Shown here in pieces: positions 1 through 8,034 of a stretch of DNA of 64,000 nucleotides. Numbering within the stretch: position 1 is the stretch's first letter; every line of letters begins with the position of its first letter. This DNA comes from Sphaerobacter thermophilus DSM 20745 (GTDB taxonomy: Bacteria; Chloroflexota; Chloroflexia; Thermomicrobiales; Thermomicrobiaceae), in assembly GCF_000024985.1 (NCBI RefSeq), contig NC_013523.1, positions 1,736,001-1,800,000 of the forward strand. The letters run 5' to 3'. Below the pieces are notes generated by a model. That model ran no database searches, was not told the DNA's origin, and saw nothing but the letters and a program-made list of their open reading frames with translations. A program made the position numbers and the translations under genes.

Positions 1-3
1 ACC

Positions 4-387
4 ATGAGCAAGCAGATCATCCAGACGGATAAGGCACCGGCAGCGATCGGGCCGTACTCGCAGGCGGTTCGTCTCGGCAATCTCGTCTTCACCGCCGGGC
101 AAATTCCGCTCGACCCGGCGACGGGCAAGCTAGTCGAGGGCGGTATCGAGGAGCAGACCCGGCGCGTGCTGGAGAACCTGAAGGCCATCCTGGCCGAGGC
201 GGGCTCGTCGCTCGACCGCGTCGTCAAGACGACCTGCTTCCTGGCCAACCTGGACGACTTCGCCGCCTTCAACAGCGTCTACGCGACCTACTTCAGCGAG
301 AACCCGCCCGCGCGCAGCACCTTCCAGGTAGCCAAGCTGCCCGCGGGTGCGCTGGTCGAGATCGAGTGCATCGCCGAGTGCGAGTAG
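4..387 (+). CDS. ridA: RidA family reactive imine/enamine deaminase
   Basis: This 127-residue protein fits the small trimeric RidA (YjgF/YER057c/UK114) family, whose members hydrolyse reactive 2-aminoacrylate-type imines made by PLP enzymes. The N-terminal APAAIGPYSQAV segment, the FTAGQIPLDP stretch and the C-terminal PARSTFQVAKLPAGALVEIE stretch are family hallmarks. The conserved Arg in PARST and the Glu near the end form the substrate pocket. Length is typical. Only three bases precede the ATG, so the ribosome site and any upstream operon partner lie outside the window. A hairpin at 409-425 follows the gene. The family assignment is firm; the true substrate is not known from sequence. Confidence 0.93.
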   Translation: MSKQIIQTDKAPAAIGPYSQAVRLGNLVFTAGQIPLDPATGKLVEGGIEEQTRRVLENLKAILAEAGSSLDRVVKTTCFLANLDDFAAFNSVYATYFSENPPARSTFQVAKLPAGALVEIECIAECE

Positions 388-408
388 GCACCCGCCGTGC
401 CGGCCGGA

Positions 409-425
409 GAGGGCTCCGTGCCCTC
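409..425 (+). terminator. Hairpin after ridA, possible terminator
   Basis: GAGGGC-TCCGT-GCCCTC forms a 6-bp stem, and flanking GC-rich sequence could extend it. There is no T tract, so intrinsic termination is only possible, not shown. Confidence 0.35.
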
Positions 426-466
426 CCGCGCCGGCCCCAGACCGCGCTCGTGGGCGGCCAGCATCC

Positions 467-496
467 TTGACACGTCAGCCGACTGGCGACTATAAT
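467..496 (+). promoter_or_regulatory. Consensus sigma70-type promoter of the Leu-Val-Phe tRNA cluster
   Basis: TTGACA (467-472) and TATAAT (491-496) are both perfect consensus hexamers separated by 18 bp. They lie 31 bp before the first tRNA. This is one of the strongest promoters visible in the window. Confidence 0.85.
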
Positions 497-527
497 TCCA
501 TGCGCTTGCCGAGAGGCAGGGGCCCAT

Positions 528-615
528 GCCGAGGTGGCGGAATAGGCAGACGCGCTAGCTTGAGGGGCTAGTGCCCGTTTAGGGCGTGGGGGTTCAAATC
601 CCTTCCTCGGCACCA
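528..615 (+). tRNA. tRNA-Leu (anticodon GAG)
   Basis: The acceptor stem GCCGAGG (528-534) pairs with CCTCGGC (605-611). The anticodon stem CTAGC/GCTAG holds the loop TTGAGGG, giving anticodon GAG. The long variable arm is as expected for a class II tRNA. The CCA end is encoded (613-615). First gene of a three-tRNA cluster. Confidence 0.95.
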
Positions 616-629
616 ACACCGCGAGGTGC

Positions 630-702
630 GGGCGATTAGCTCAGTTGGTAGAGCGCCACGTTTACACCGTGGATGTCAGAGGTTCGAGCCCTCTATCGCC
701 CA
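630..702 (+). tRNA. tRNA-Val (anticodon TAC)
   Basis: Acceptor stem GGGCGAT/ATCGCCC. Anticodon stem CCACG/CGTGG with loop TTTACAC gives anticodon TAC. The discriminator is A at 702 and CCA is not encoded. Confidence 0.95.
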
Positions 703-732
703 CAACTGCGCGGGATGACCCGGCGACAGCCC

Positions 733-805
733 GCCGAGGTAGCTCAGTCGGTAGAGCACGGCACTGAAAATGCCGGTGTCGCCGGTTCGATCCCGGCCCT
801 CGGCA
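733..805 (+). tRNA. tRNA-Phe (anticodon GAA)
   Basis: Acceptor stem GCCGAGG/CCTCGGC. Anticodon stem CGGCA/TGCCG with loop CTGAAAA gives anticodon GAA. The discriminator is A at 805 and CCA is not encoded. Last gene of the cluster, followed by a terminator-like hairpin. Confidence 0.95.
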
Positions 806-817
806 CCGCATGCAGCG

Positions 818-846
818 ACGCCCCGGTGAGATCCACCGGGGCGTTC
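818..846 (+). terminator. Terminator of the tRNA cluster
   Basis: An 11-bp perfect stem (818-828 with 834-844) with a five-base loop begins 13 bases after tRNA-Phe. The downstream T run is weak (GTTCT), so termination strength is uncertain, but position and symmetry fit. Confidence 0.6.
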
Positions 847-950
847 TGCTATCTACCAATTGTTGTCAGTACGGCGGCCCCGCCCCGTAGCCATGCCGCA
901 CCGCCCGGCCTGCCGTGACCGGTGGGAGCCACCGCCGCCGTATGCCCGAT

Positions 951-1199
951 TCACACGCGCCGCCGCGTAATTGCCCGTGCCAGCAGCCCGGTCACCCCGA
1001 GAGCGAGTAGCCACACCGCAATCATGACTCCGACGACGAAGACATGAGCAAACGGCGCGACTTCCCAGAACGAGGACATCACCCAGCCAAGGGCCACCGC
1101 CACGATCATGACCGCTGCTGCCACCAGACCAACCAGCAGCAACAACAGCATGAACAGGCTCGCCCGGTCGGCTCCCGGCTCGTGTCCGTCGTAGCTCAT
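951..1199 (-). CDS. Small two-helix membrane protein, unknown function
   Basis: An 82-residue protein that I do not recognise. After a short polar N-terminus (MSYDGHEPGADR) it has two hydrophobic segments of roughly 20 residues (about 16-42 and 50-74), and it ends in a basic RAITRRR tail, so two transmembrane helices with a cytoplasmic C-terminus are likely. I chose the ATG at 1199 because GGAGGTG sits seven bases upstream; a longer in-frame reading to 1235 has no such site. It lies between the tRNA cluster and acs with no obvious partner. Coding status rests on the ribosome site and hydrophobic pattern only. Confidence 0.55.
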   Translation of the reverse strand: MSYDGHEPGADRASLFMLLLLLVGLVAAAVMIVAVALGWVMSSFWEVAPFAHVFVVGVMIAVWLLALGVTGLLARAITRRRV

Positions 1200-1335
1200 G
1201 GCGACCACCTCCGCATCGGTGACCGCACTCCCCACGCCACGGGCCCGCCGCGCGCACCGAGGCGCCTGATGTTCGTGTCATCCTTCGACCCGCCGGGGGT
1301 CCCGGGCTCCGCCCAGGATGGCTTCAGGCAGGATG

Positions 1336-1369
1336 AAAAAGCGGGGCCGGGCGTGTATGCCCGGCCCCG
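1336..1369 (-). terminator. Rho-independent terminator of acs
   Basis: On the minus strand an 11-bp perfect GC stem (1342-1352 with 1359-1369, six-base loop) is followed, after a C, by five Ts (1336-1340). It lies 35 bases past the acs stop. Confidence 0.85.
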
Positions 1370-1403
1370 TTCGTACGCCGTGCCGTGGAAGCGGCTCGGA
1401 CCG

Positions 1404-3383
1404 TTACTCGCCCGCTGCCTCGCTCGCCGCGTAGCGCTGCTTGATCTCCTCCAGAACGGAGGGATCGGTCAGCGTGGTGGTGTCGCCGAGCACGCGGCCC
1501 TCGGCGATGTCGCGCAGCAGCCGCCGCATGATCTTCGCGCTCCGCGTCTTCGGCAATTCGGCCGTGAAGTAGATCCGGTCCGGTCGTGCGATCGGCCCGA
1601 TCGTCTCGGCCACGTGCTGCCGCAGCTCCCGCGCCAGCTCGTCGGTCGGCTCCACACCTGCGCGCGGGGTGACGAATGCCGCGATCGCCTGCCCCTTGAT
1701 CTCGTGGCTGACGCCGATGACGGCCGCCTCGGCCACCGCCGGGTGGCTCACCAGCGCACTCTCGAGCTCCATCGTCCCCAACCGGTGGCCGGAGACGTTG
1801 AGCACGTCGTCGAGCCGCCCCATAATCCAGAAGTCGCCGTCTTCGTCCTGCTTGGCGCCGTCCCCCGAGACGTAGACCGTCGGCCCGAACTTCGAGAAGT
1901 AGGAATTGACGTAGCGGTCCGGGTCGCCCCAGAGGGTCCGGAACATGGCCGGCCATGGTCGCTTGATGACCAGGTAGCCACCCTGCCCGCGCGGCACCGA
2001 GTTGCCCTGCTCATCGACGATGTCCGGTTCAATCCCCGGGAACCCGCGGGTAGCAGAGCCAGGCGTCAGCGTCGTGAGGCCCGGGAGTGGGGTGATCAGG
2101 ATCATCCCCGTCTCGGTCTGCCACCAGGTATCGACCACCGGGCACCGCCCGCCGCCGATGTGCTCCCGGTACCACACCCAGGCCTCCGGGTTGATCGGCT
2201 CACCGACCGTCCCCAGCAGCCGCAGCGACGACAGGTCGTGCTTGGCCGGGTACTCGGGACCCCAGCGCATGAAGCTCCGGATCGCCGTCGGCGCGGTGTA
2301 GAAGATGTTCACCCCGCGGCGCTCGACGATATCCCAGAAGCGATCCTTGTCCGGCCAGTCGGGCGCCCCCTCATACATCACGCTGGTGGCACCAATGGCC
2401 AGCGGTCCGTAGAGGATGTAGCTGTGCCCGGTAACCCAGCCGATGTCAGCCGTGCAGAAGTAGACGTCCTCGTCCTTCAGGTCGAAGACCCACTTCGTGG
2501 TGAGCGCCACACCCAGCAGGTAACCACCGGTGGTATGCAGCACCCCCTTGGGCTTGCCGGTCGTGCCCGAGGTGTACAGGATGAACAGCGGATGCTCGGA
2601 GTCGAGCGACTCGGGCGGGCAGTAGTTGCCGCTTACCTGGGCCATGGCGTCATGCCACCAGATGTCCCGGCCCTCCCGCATCTGGACCGGGTGCTTGTCG
2701 CGCCCAACACGCTCGACCACAACAACGCGCTCGACCGACGGCGTCTGCTCCAGAGCCTTATCGGCGTTCTCCTTCAGCGGGACGATCCCGCCCCGCCGGT
2801 AGCCGCCGTCAGCCGTGATCAGAACTTTCGCCTCGCAGTCGTTGATCCGGTCTGCGAGCGCATTCGGGCTGAACCCGCCGAAGACCACCGAGTGCGGTGC
2901 GCCGATGCGGGAGCAGGCCAGCATGATGATCGGCAGCTCGGGGATCATCGGCAGGTAGATGGCCACCCGGTCCCCGGTCTGCACGCCCAGGTTCTTGAGC
3001 ATCAGCGCGGCGCGGTTCACCTCGCGATAGAGGTCCTGGTAGGTGAGGATGCGCTCGTCCCCCGGCTCCCCCTCCCAAACGAGGGCAGCCTTGTTCCGGC
3101 GCCAGGTCTTGATGTGGCGGTCGACGCAGTTATAGGAGACGTTGAGCTTCCCGCCGACGAACCACTTGACCCAGGGCGGGTTCCAATCCAGCACCTTTTC
3201 CCAGCGCTGGTCCCAGTCCAACAGCTCTGCCGCCTCAGCCCAGAATCCCTCCGGGTCCTTCCGGGCACGCTCGTAGACCGCGGGGTCGTTGATGTTCGCC
3301 TGAGCGGCGAAGTCTTCCGGGGGCGGGTATCGCCGCGTCTCGGTCAGCAACCCGGTTATGGTGCCCATCGGGTCAGTCGACAT
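1404..3383 (-). CDS. acs: Acetyl-CoA synthetase (AMP-forming)
   Basis: The 659-residue protein activates acetate to acetyl-CoA through acetyl-AMP. The length is standard. The adenylate-forming P-loop [10 protein letters not shown] is at residues 271-280. The DTWWQTETG and [20 protein letters not shown] motifs are present. The C-terminal catalytic lysine lies in TRSAKIMRR (K617). This is the lysine that protein acetyltransferases modify in many bacteria; here the usual Gly before it is Ala. The ATG at 3383 is preceded by GGAAGGAG. The gene diverges from the oxidase operon across a 412-bp region with repeated GTGACA boxes and has its own strong terminator, so it is probably monocistronic. Confidence 0.97.
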   Translation of the reverse strand: MSTDPMGTITGLLTETRRYPPPEDFAAQANINDPAVYERARKDPEGFWAEAAELLDWDQRWEKVLDWNPPWVKWFVGGKLNVSYNCVDRHIKTWRRNKAALVWEGEPGDERILTYQDLYREVNRAALMLKNLGVQTGDRVAIYLPMIPELPIIMLACSRIGAPHSVVFGGFSPNALADRINDCEAKVLITADGGYRRGGIVPLKENADKALEQTPSVERVVVVERVGRDKHPVQMREGRDIWWHDAMAQVSGNYCPPESLDSEHPLFILYTSGTTGKPKGVLHTTGGYLLGVALTTKWVFDLKDEDVYFCTADIGWVTGHSYILYGPLAIGATSVMYEGAPDWPDKDRFWDIVERRGVNIFYTAPTAIRSFMRWGPEYPAKHDLSSLRLLGTVGEPINPEAWVWYREHIGGGRCPVVDTWWQTETGMILITPLPGLTTLTPGSATRGFPGIEPDIVDEQGNSVPRGQGGYLVIKRPWPAMFRTLWGDPDRYVNSYFSKFGPTVYVSGDGAKQDEDGDFWIMGRLDDVLNVSGHRLGTMELESALVSHPAVAEAAVIGVSHEIKGQAIAAFVTPRAGVEPTDELARELRQHVAETIGPIARPDRIYFTAELPKTRSAKIMRRLLRDIAEGRVLGDTTTLTDPSVLEEIKQRYAASEAAGE

Positions 3384-3636
3384 GACTCACTCCTTCCACG
3401 GTCCACACGCGGGGACTGCCTCATCATCATAGGCGATGCCACGGTGCTACTCTGCCCCAGCGGCGACCTCCATCCCATTCCCAGGGAACCTCTCAGGGGT
3501 ATCTTAATCTATAATCCGCATGCAAGAAAGGCTTCACGCACCGGCGGCGGCGCGTCGCCACTATCGCATGTTTCTCTCGCAGCTCTTACGCGATTCCCAG
3601 ACCGCACGACCGCGCGTGCCACTCTCGGCATCAAGA

Positions 3637-3669
3637 GCGTGACATTGGCGTGACATTGGCGTGTCACGG
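3637..3669 (+). repeat. Three tandem 11-bp units, candidate operator
   Basis: GCGTGACATTG occurs twice back to back (3637-3647, 3648-3658), followed by a related GCGTGTCACGG (3659-3669). The 11-bp period is about one helical turn. The third unit carries TGTCAC, the inverse complement of GTGACA. Another GTGACA overlaps the candidate -35 box at 3693. This fits a transcription factor array, but no factor can be named. Confidence 0.6.
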
Positions 3670-3692
3670 CTTGTGAATGGCATAACAAAATA

Positions 3693-3721
3693 GTGACACC
3701 CCGCGCGGACCCTGGTAGCAT
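3693..3721 (+). promoter_or_regulatory. Candidate promoter of the caa3 oxidase operon
   Basis: GTGACA (3693-3698) and TAGCAT (3716-3721) are spaced by 17 bp, 75 bp before the coxB start. The -35 is five of six to consensus and coincides with one GTGACA box, so a bound regulator would compete with or touch RNA polymerase. Confidence 0.5.
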
Positions 3722-3795
3722 AGAAAGCAATTGGTCGGAGGCGCTGCCCCGAGCGTGTGGGGGTGCTGTGTGCCAGGAGGGGGAGCAGGAGGATC

Positions 3796-4833
3796 ATGAC
3801 GGGTCTCAGGAGAACGGCCCGCTGGGCGCTCTTCGCGGCGCTCACAGTCGCACTCGTCGTCTTCGTCAGTGGCTGCGCTGGCGGCACACCGCAGTCGGCG
3901 AGCGACCCCGCGGCGGACAACGCGAGGAAGATCTGGGATCTGTTCATGCCCATCTTCTGGATGTCCGTCGTCGTGTTCGTCATCGTTCAGGGCATCATCA
4001 TCGTCGCCCTCATCCGATTCCGGCGTCGGCCAAATGATCCGATTCCGCACGCGATGCACGGCAACACCAAGCTCGAGATCGCGTGGACCCTGGCGCCGGC
4101 GCTGATCCTGGCCGCGATCGCGGTCCCGACCATCACCACCATCGCCGACCTGGCTCGCGATCCCGGCGACGAGGCCCTCACGGTGCGGGCGATCGGCCAG
4201 CAGTGGTGGTGGGCCTTTGAGTACCCGGAGAGCGGCGTGGTCACCGCGGATGAGCTCCACGTCCCGGTCGGCCGCCCGATTCGCGTCGAGCTCGAGAGCA
4301 AGGACATCATCCACAGCTTCTGGGTGCCCCGCCTGGCCGGGAAGCAGGACGTTGTCCCCGGGCGGACCAACACCATCCACTTCACTGCGGACGCCGTGGG
4401 TGAGTACTCCGGGCAGTGCGCGGAGTTCTGCGGCGCCCAGCACGCCAACATGAAGTTCAAGGTCATCGTCCAGACCGAGGAAGAGTTCGAAGCCTGGCTT
4501 GAGCAGCAGTTGCAGCCCGCCGTCGAGCCGGAGCCCGGCAGCGTCGAGGCCCAGGGCAAGGAGCTCTTCATGGCCAACTGCCTGGGCTGCCACACGATCC
4601 AGGGCACCGAGGCTCAGGGCAAGGTCGGTCCGGACCTGACGCACTTCGGCAGCCGCAACATGATTGCCGGTGGGGTGGTGCCCTACAGCACCGAGAACCT
4701 GAAGGAGTGGATCCACAACGCACCGTCCGTCAAGCCGGGCCAGCCCGGTCGCCCACTCCAGATGCCGGCCTTCACTCGGCTGAGCGACGAGGAAGTGGAT
4801 GCCCTCGTGGCCTACCTGGAGAGCCTGAAGTGA
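3796..4833 (+). CDS. coxB: Cytochrome c oxidase subunit II with fused cytochrome c (caa3 type)
   Basis: The 345-residue subunit II accepts electrons and passes them to subunit I. A lipoprotein signal ends in VSGC (Cys27). Two membrane helices follow (about 50-75 and 90-115). The periplasmic cupredoxin domain has the CuA ligands His173, Cys208, Cys212, His216 and Met219. The C-terminal extension is a cytochrome c with the haem motif CLGCH (262-266) and a likely axial Met323, which makes this a caa3-type enzyme. I chose the ATG at 3796 because AGGAGG lies just upstream; a longer reading from 3757 would bury the signal peptide. First gene of coxB-A-C-D. Confidence 0.96.
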   Translation: MTGLRRTARWALFAALTVALVVFVSGCAGGTPQSASDPAADNARKIWDLFMPIFWMSVVVFVIVQGIIIVALIRFRRRPNDPIPHAMHGNTKLEIAWTLAPALILAAIAVPTITTIADLARDPGDEALTVRAIGQQWWWAFEYPESGVVTADELHVPVGRPIRVELESKDIIHSFWVPRLAGKQDVVPGRTNTIHFTADAVGEYSGQCAEFCGAQHANMKFKVIVQTEEEFEAWLEQQLQPAVEPEPGSVEAQGKELFMANCLGCHTIQGTEAQGKVGPDLTHFGSRNMIAGGVVPYSTENLKEWIHNAPSVKPGQPGRPLQMPAFTRLSDEEVDALVAYLESLK

Positions 4834-4924
4834 GCTGGGCGGTTGAGCAGAGAGAAGTGCGCGACGAGGTAGCGGAGAGCACTGCGCGGCGACGCGTGCC
4901 GCGTGGGCGAGGGAGAATGTAGGA

Positions 4925-6760
4925 ATGGCGCAGTCAGCGTTCACGCTAGAGCGCACGGCACCGGAGCAGACGGCGCTCTCGCGGCTCTGGGGGTGGCTCA
5001 CCACCGTTGATCACAAGCGGATTGGGAAGCTCTACTTCTTCACTTCGCTCTTCTTCTTGCTGGTCGGCGGCCTGCTGGCGCTGTTGATCCGCACCCAGCT
5101 CGCCGTGCCCAACAATGACTTCCTGAGCCCGGACACCTACAACCAGGTGTTCACGATGCACGGCGTGGTCATGATCTTCCTGGTGGTCATGCCGCTCAAC
5201 TCGGCGTTCTTCAACTACTTCGTGCCGCTGTTGATCGGCGCGCGTGACGTCGCCTTCCCGCGGCTGAACGCCTTCAGCTACTGGGTGTTCCTCTTCGGGT
5301 CCCTGCTCCTCAGCGCGAGCATCATCCTGAAGGTGGCGCCCAACGCCGGGTGGTTCGCCTACGCAAACCTGACCAACACCACCTTCTCCCCGGGCCCCAA
5401 CCTGGACTACTACACGATGGGGCTCCAGATCCTGGGCGTCTCGTCGATCGCCGCGTCGCTCAACTTCGTGGTCACCATCATCAACATGCGGGCACCGGGC
5501 ATGACGATGATGCGCGTGCCCATCTTCGCCTGGATGACGCTCATCACGTCCGTGCTGCTGCTCCTGGCCCTCCCGTCCTTCACCGTCGGCCTGATCGAGC
5601 TGGCCTTCGACCGCTTCTTCGGCACCGTCTTCTTCGAGCCGTCTGCCGGCGGTGACCCGGTCCTGTGGCAGCACCTCTTCTGGATCTTCGGTCACCCGGA
5701 GGTCTACATCCTGATCCTGCCCGCGTTCGGCTACGTCTCCGAGATCCTGCCGACGTTCACCCGCAAGCCGCTCTTCGGCTATCCGTTCATGGTCTACTCG
5801 GCTATCGCGATTGCCATCCTCGGCTTCGGCGTGTGGGCGCACCACATGTTCGCCGTCGGCCTCGGAACGGTGCCCAACGCGGTCTTCAGCACCACGACGA
5901 TGCTGATCGCCATCCCCACCGGCGTGAAGATCTTCAACTGGCTGGGGACGCTTTGGGGCGGCTCGATCCGCATCACCACGCCGCTCCTGTTCGCCATCGG
6001 CTTCCTGGGCATGTTCACCATCGGCGGCATCTCGGGCGTGATGCACGCCTCGGTGCCGATCGACTACTGGCAGACCGACAGCTACTTCGTCGTCGCCCAC
6101 TTCCACTACGTCCTGTTCGGTGGCGCGCTGTTCGCCATCTTCGGGGCCATCTACTACTGGTTCCCCAAGATGTTCGGCCGCATGCTCAATGACAAGCTCG
6201 GCCAGGTTCAGTTCTGGATCACGCTGATCGGCTTCAACCTGACCTTCTTCCCGATGCACCTGCTGGGCGTCGACGGCATGCCGCGCCGCATCTTCACCTA
6301 CTCCAAGGAGATGGGCTGGAACCTGTGGAACATGGTTGAGACCATCGGCGCCTACATGCTCGGCGTGGGTGTCCTGGTGATGGCCTACAACATGTTCACC
6401 TCGCTCCGCTCGGGCGAGCGCGCCCCGGCCGACCCGTGGGACGGCCGCACGCTGGAGTGGTCGATCCCCTCGCCGCCGCCGGTCTACAACTTCGCTGAGG
6501 TGCCGGTGGTTTCCAGCCGCGATGAACTGTGGGAGCGGAAGCTGAAGAACCAGGCAGCGCCGGCCGCCGTCAAGGGCGGTAGCGGTGACGAGGCTGAGGG
6601 CATCCATCTGCCGCCTCCGTCGATCATCCCGCTCGTGTCGGCCCTCGGTTTCGCCATCGCCGGCGCAGCCATGACGTACAAGGTCTGGGTCCTCGTCGGG
6701 GTCGGCCTCGCGATCCTGCTGATCAGCATCATCGCCTGGTCGATCGAGCCCAACGAGTAG
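4925..6760 (+). CDS. coxA: Cytochrome c oxidase subunit I
   Basis: The 611-residue haem-copper core subunit reduces O2 at the haem a3/CuB site and pumps protons. Visible ligands are His79 (haem a, FTMHGV), His257 with Tyr261 in FGHPEVY (the cross-linked His-Tyr pair), His306-His307 (CuB), and His392 and His394 in AHFHYV (haems a3 and a). About twelve helices are evident, plus an extended C-terminus with two more hydrophobic segments near 555-605. The HPEVY motif marks an A-type oxidase. It starts 91 bp after coxB and is followed closely by coxC, so it is cotranscribed. Confidence 0.97.
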   Translation: MAQSAFTLERTAPEQTALSRLWGWLTTVDHKRIGKLYFFTSLFFLLVGGLLALLIRTQLAVPNNDFLSPDTYNQVFTMHGVVMIFLVVMPLNSAFFNYFVPLLIGARDVAFPRLNAFSYWVFLFGSLLLSASIILKVAPNAGWFAYANLTNTTFSPGPNLDYYTMGLQILGVSSIAASLNFVVTIINMRAPGMTMMRVPIFAWMTLITSVLLLLALPSFTVGLIELAFDRFFGTVFFEPSAGGDPVLWQHLFWIFGHPEVYILILPAFGYVSEILPTFTRKPLFGYPFMVYSAIAIAILGFGVWAHHMFAVGLGTVPNAVFSTTTMLIAIPTGVKIFNWLGTLWGGSIRITTPLLFAIGFLGMFTIGGISGVMHASVPIDYWQTDSYFVVAHFHYVLFGGALFAIFGAIYYWFPKMFGRMLNDKLGQVQFWITLIGFNLTFFPMHLLGVDGMPRRIFTYSKEMGWNLWNMVETIGAYMLGVGVLVMAYNMFTSLRSGERAPADPWDGRTLEWSIPSPPPVYNFAEVPVVSSRDELWERKLKNQAAPAAVKGGSGDEAEGIHLPPPSIIPLVSALGFAIAGAAMTYKVWVLVGVGLAILLISIIAWSIEPNE

Positions 6761-6795
6761 CCCGGTGGGCGTGAGTGAGGAAGGGTGAGAGAACG

Positions 6796-7401
6796 TTGAG
6801 TCACGCAAACGCAGCCGCGGCTCACGCGGACGCGCACCGGACATCAACCGGGCTGTCCCACAATAAGCTCTTGATGTGGACCTTCCTGGCGTCGGACTGC
6901 ATGTTCTTCGGCTCCCTCATCATGACCTACATGGTCTACCGGGGCCGGAGCCTCAACGGGCCGTACCCGGACGACGTGTTCAACATCCCGTTCACCTCGG
7001 TGAGCGCGGCGGTGCTGCTCCTCAGCAGCTTGACCATGGTCCTGGCGCTGTCCGCTCTGCAGCGGGGGAAGATCAAGGTCTTCCGGGTCTGGATTCTCGC
7101 CACCGCGTTGCTCGGGCTACTCTTCCTCGGTGGCCAGTACTACGAGTTCACTGAGTTCTCGCATCTCGGCCTCGGGCTCGGCACGAACGTCTTCGGGTCA
7201 TCCTTCTTCGTGCTGACCGGTATCCACGGCACCCACGTGGGCCTCGGCATCATCTGGCTCCTGACGCTCTTCGCCTTCTCCTTCCGGGGGCTGGTGCGTC
7301 AGGACAACGCGGAGAAGGTCGAGATCGCGGGTCTCTACTGGCACTTCGTCGACATCGTCTGGATCGTGATCTTCACCTTCGTCTACCTGCTGCCCTACTA
7401 G
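6796..7401 (+). CDS. coxC: Cytochrome c oxidase subunit III
   Basis: About 201 residues with five hydrophobic helices, the short bacterial form of subunit III. The LLMWTFLASDCMFFGSLI opening, the GIHGTHVGLGIIW stretch and the C-terminal LYWHFVDIVWI motif are typical. The subunit stabilises subunit I and may guide oxygen to it. The start is uncertain. I favour TTG at 6796, giving an SHANAAAAHAD N-terminus with GGAAGGG ten bases upstream; an in-frame GTG at 6775 overlaps that site. It lies 35 bp after coxA and 92 bp before the subunit IV gene. Confidence 0.93.
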   Translation: MSHANAAAAHADAHRTSTGLSHNKLLMWTFLASDCMFFGSLIMTYMVYRGRSLNGPYPDDVFNIPFTSVSAAVLLLSSLTMVLALSALQRGKIKVFRVWILATALLGLLFLGGQYYEFTEFSHLGLGLGTNVFGSSFFVLTGIHGTHVGLGIIWLLTLFAFSFRGLVRQDNAEKVEIAGLYWHFVDIVWIVIFTFVYLLPY

Positions 7402-7493
7402 GGCACTGCGGCGCGGCGGGGCGCACCCCCGCCGCGCAGGCACACCGGTCGGTCCCAGAGCCAGGCCGGTAGTGAAGGGAGAGGCAGAGAGGT

Positions 7494-7802
7494 ATGAGCC
7501 ATCCGGGTGGTGAGTCGTCCGTCGAGCACGCGCACGCGCATCCAGGAGCGATCACGTACATCAAGGTCGCGGCGATCCTGGCGATCCTCACGATCACCGA
7601 GGTCGCGGTCTACTACATCCCAGCCTTGCTGCCGGTCATCACCCCGATCCTGATCGTGCTGTCGATCGGCAAGTTCGTCCTGGTGGTGGCGTTCTACATG
7701 CACCTGAAGTTCGACTCCCGGCTCTTCACCGGCATCTTCGCGTGGGGCATGTTCGTGGCTATCGCAATCGTCCTGGCGATGATAGCCCTCTACGCGTACT
7801 AA
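7494..7802 (+). CDS. coxD: Cytochrome c oxidase subunit IV (prokaryotic type)
   Basis: A 102-residue protein with three transmembrane helices (about 20-40, 45-65 and 75-100), a His-rich N-terminus (VEHAHAHPG) and the FVLVVAFYMHLKFD motif of the prokaryotic subunit IV family. These subunits help assembly or stability of the oxidase. AGGGAGAGG lies upstream of the ATG. It ends the operon: a 232-bp gap with its own candidate promoter separates it from the pyrophosphatase gene. Confidence 0.9.
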   Translation: MSHPGGESSVEHAHAHPGAITYIKVAAILAILTITEVAVYYIPALLPVITPILIVLSIGKFVLVVAFYMHLKFDSRLFTGIFAWGMFVAIAIVLAMIALYAY

Positions 7803-7812
7803 TCACCCCACC

Positions 7813-7841
7813 GTGACGTCGCGAAGCGCGTCGGGTAAACT
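7813..7841 (+). promoter_or_regulatory. Candidate hppA promoter
   Basis: GTGACG (7813-7818) and TAAACT (7836-7841) are 17 bp apart, about 190 bp before the hppA start. The implied long leader contains a GC hairpin (7905-7912 with 7920-7927). Match to consensus is moderate. Confidence 0.4.
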
Positions 7842-7904
7842 CCAACAGTGCGTGCCTGAAGGCCGCGGAATGTGGCTCGGGCAGGCGTGGTGCGTGGAAT
7901 AGCA

Positions 7905-7927
7905 GCGCGGGCCAATCGAGCCCGCGC
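7905..7927 (+). other. Hairpin between coxD and hppA
   Basis: An 8-bp perfect stem GCGCGGGC/GCCCGCGC with a seven-base loop. No T tract follows. It could end the oxidase transcript with help from Rho, or be a structure in the hppA leader. Confidence 0.4.
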
Positions 7928-8034
7928 GTCGCACGTTCGGGCGCCCGTCGGAGTAGGCAGTCAGGCCACGGCAGGCTGCCCTCTATCGGCTATCGAGCGT
8001 CAGTGGTCCTGCGAGTGGGGGGAGTAAGAAGTCT

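Larger units (their letters stand above)
3384..3795. other. Divergent intergenic region between acs and the oxidase operon
   Basis: This 412-bp gap holds no convincing gene. It contains the tandem GTGACA-type repeats (3637-3669), a candidate promoter for the oxidase operon (3693-3721) and an AT-rich patch near 3505-3520 that may hold the acs promoter, though I could not pair -35 and -10 boxes there with confidence. Confidence 0.7.

Noticed and set aside
1044-3653. An 869-codon plus-strand ORF opposite acs
   Set aside because: It is the antisense frame of a fully supported acetyl-CoA synthetase. High GC makes such shadows common; it has no family features or ribosome site.
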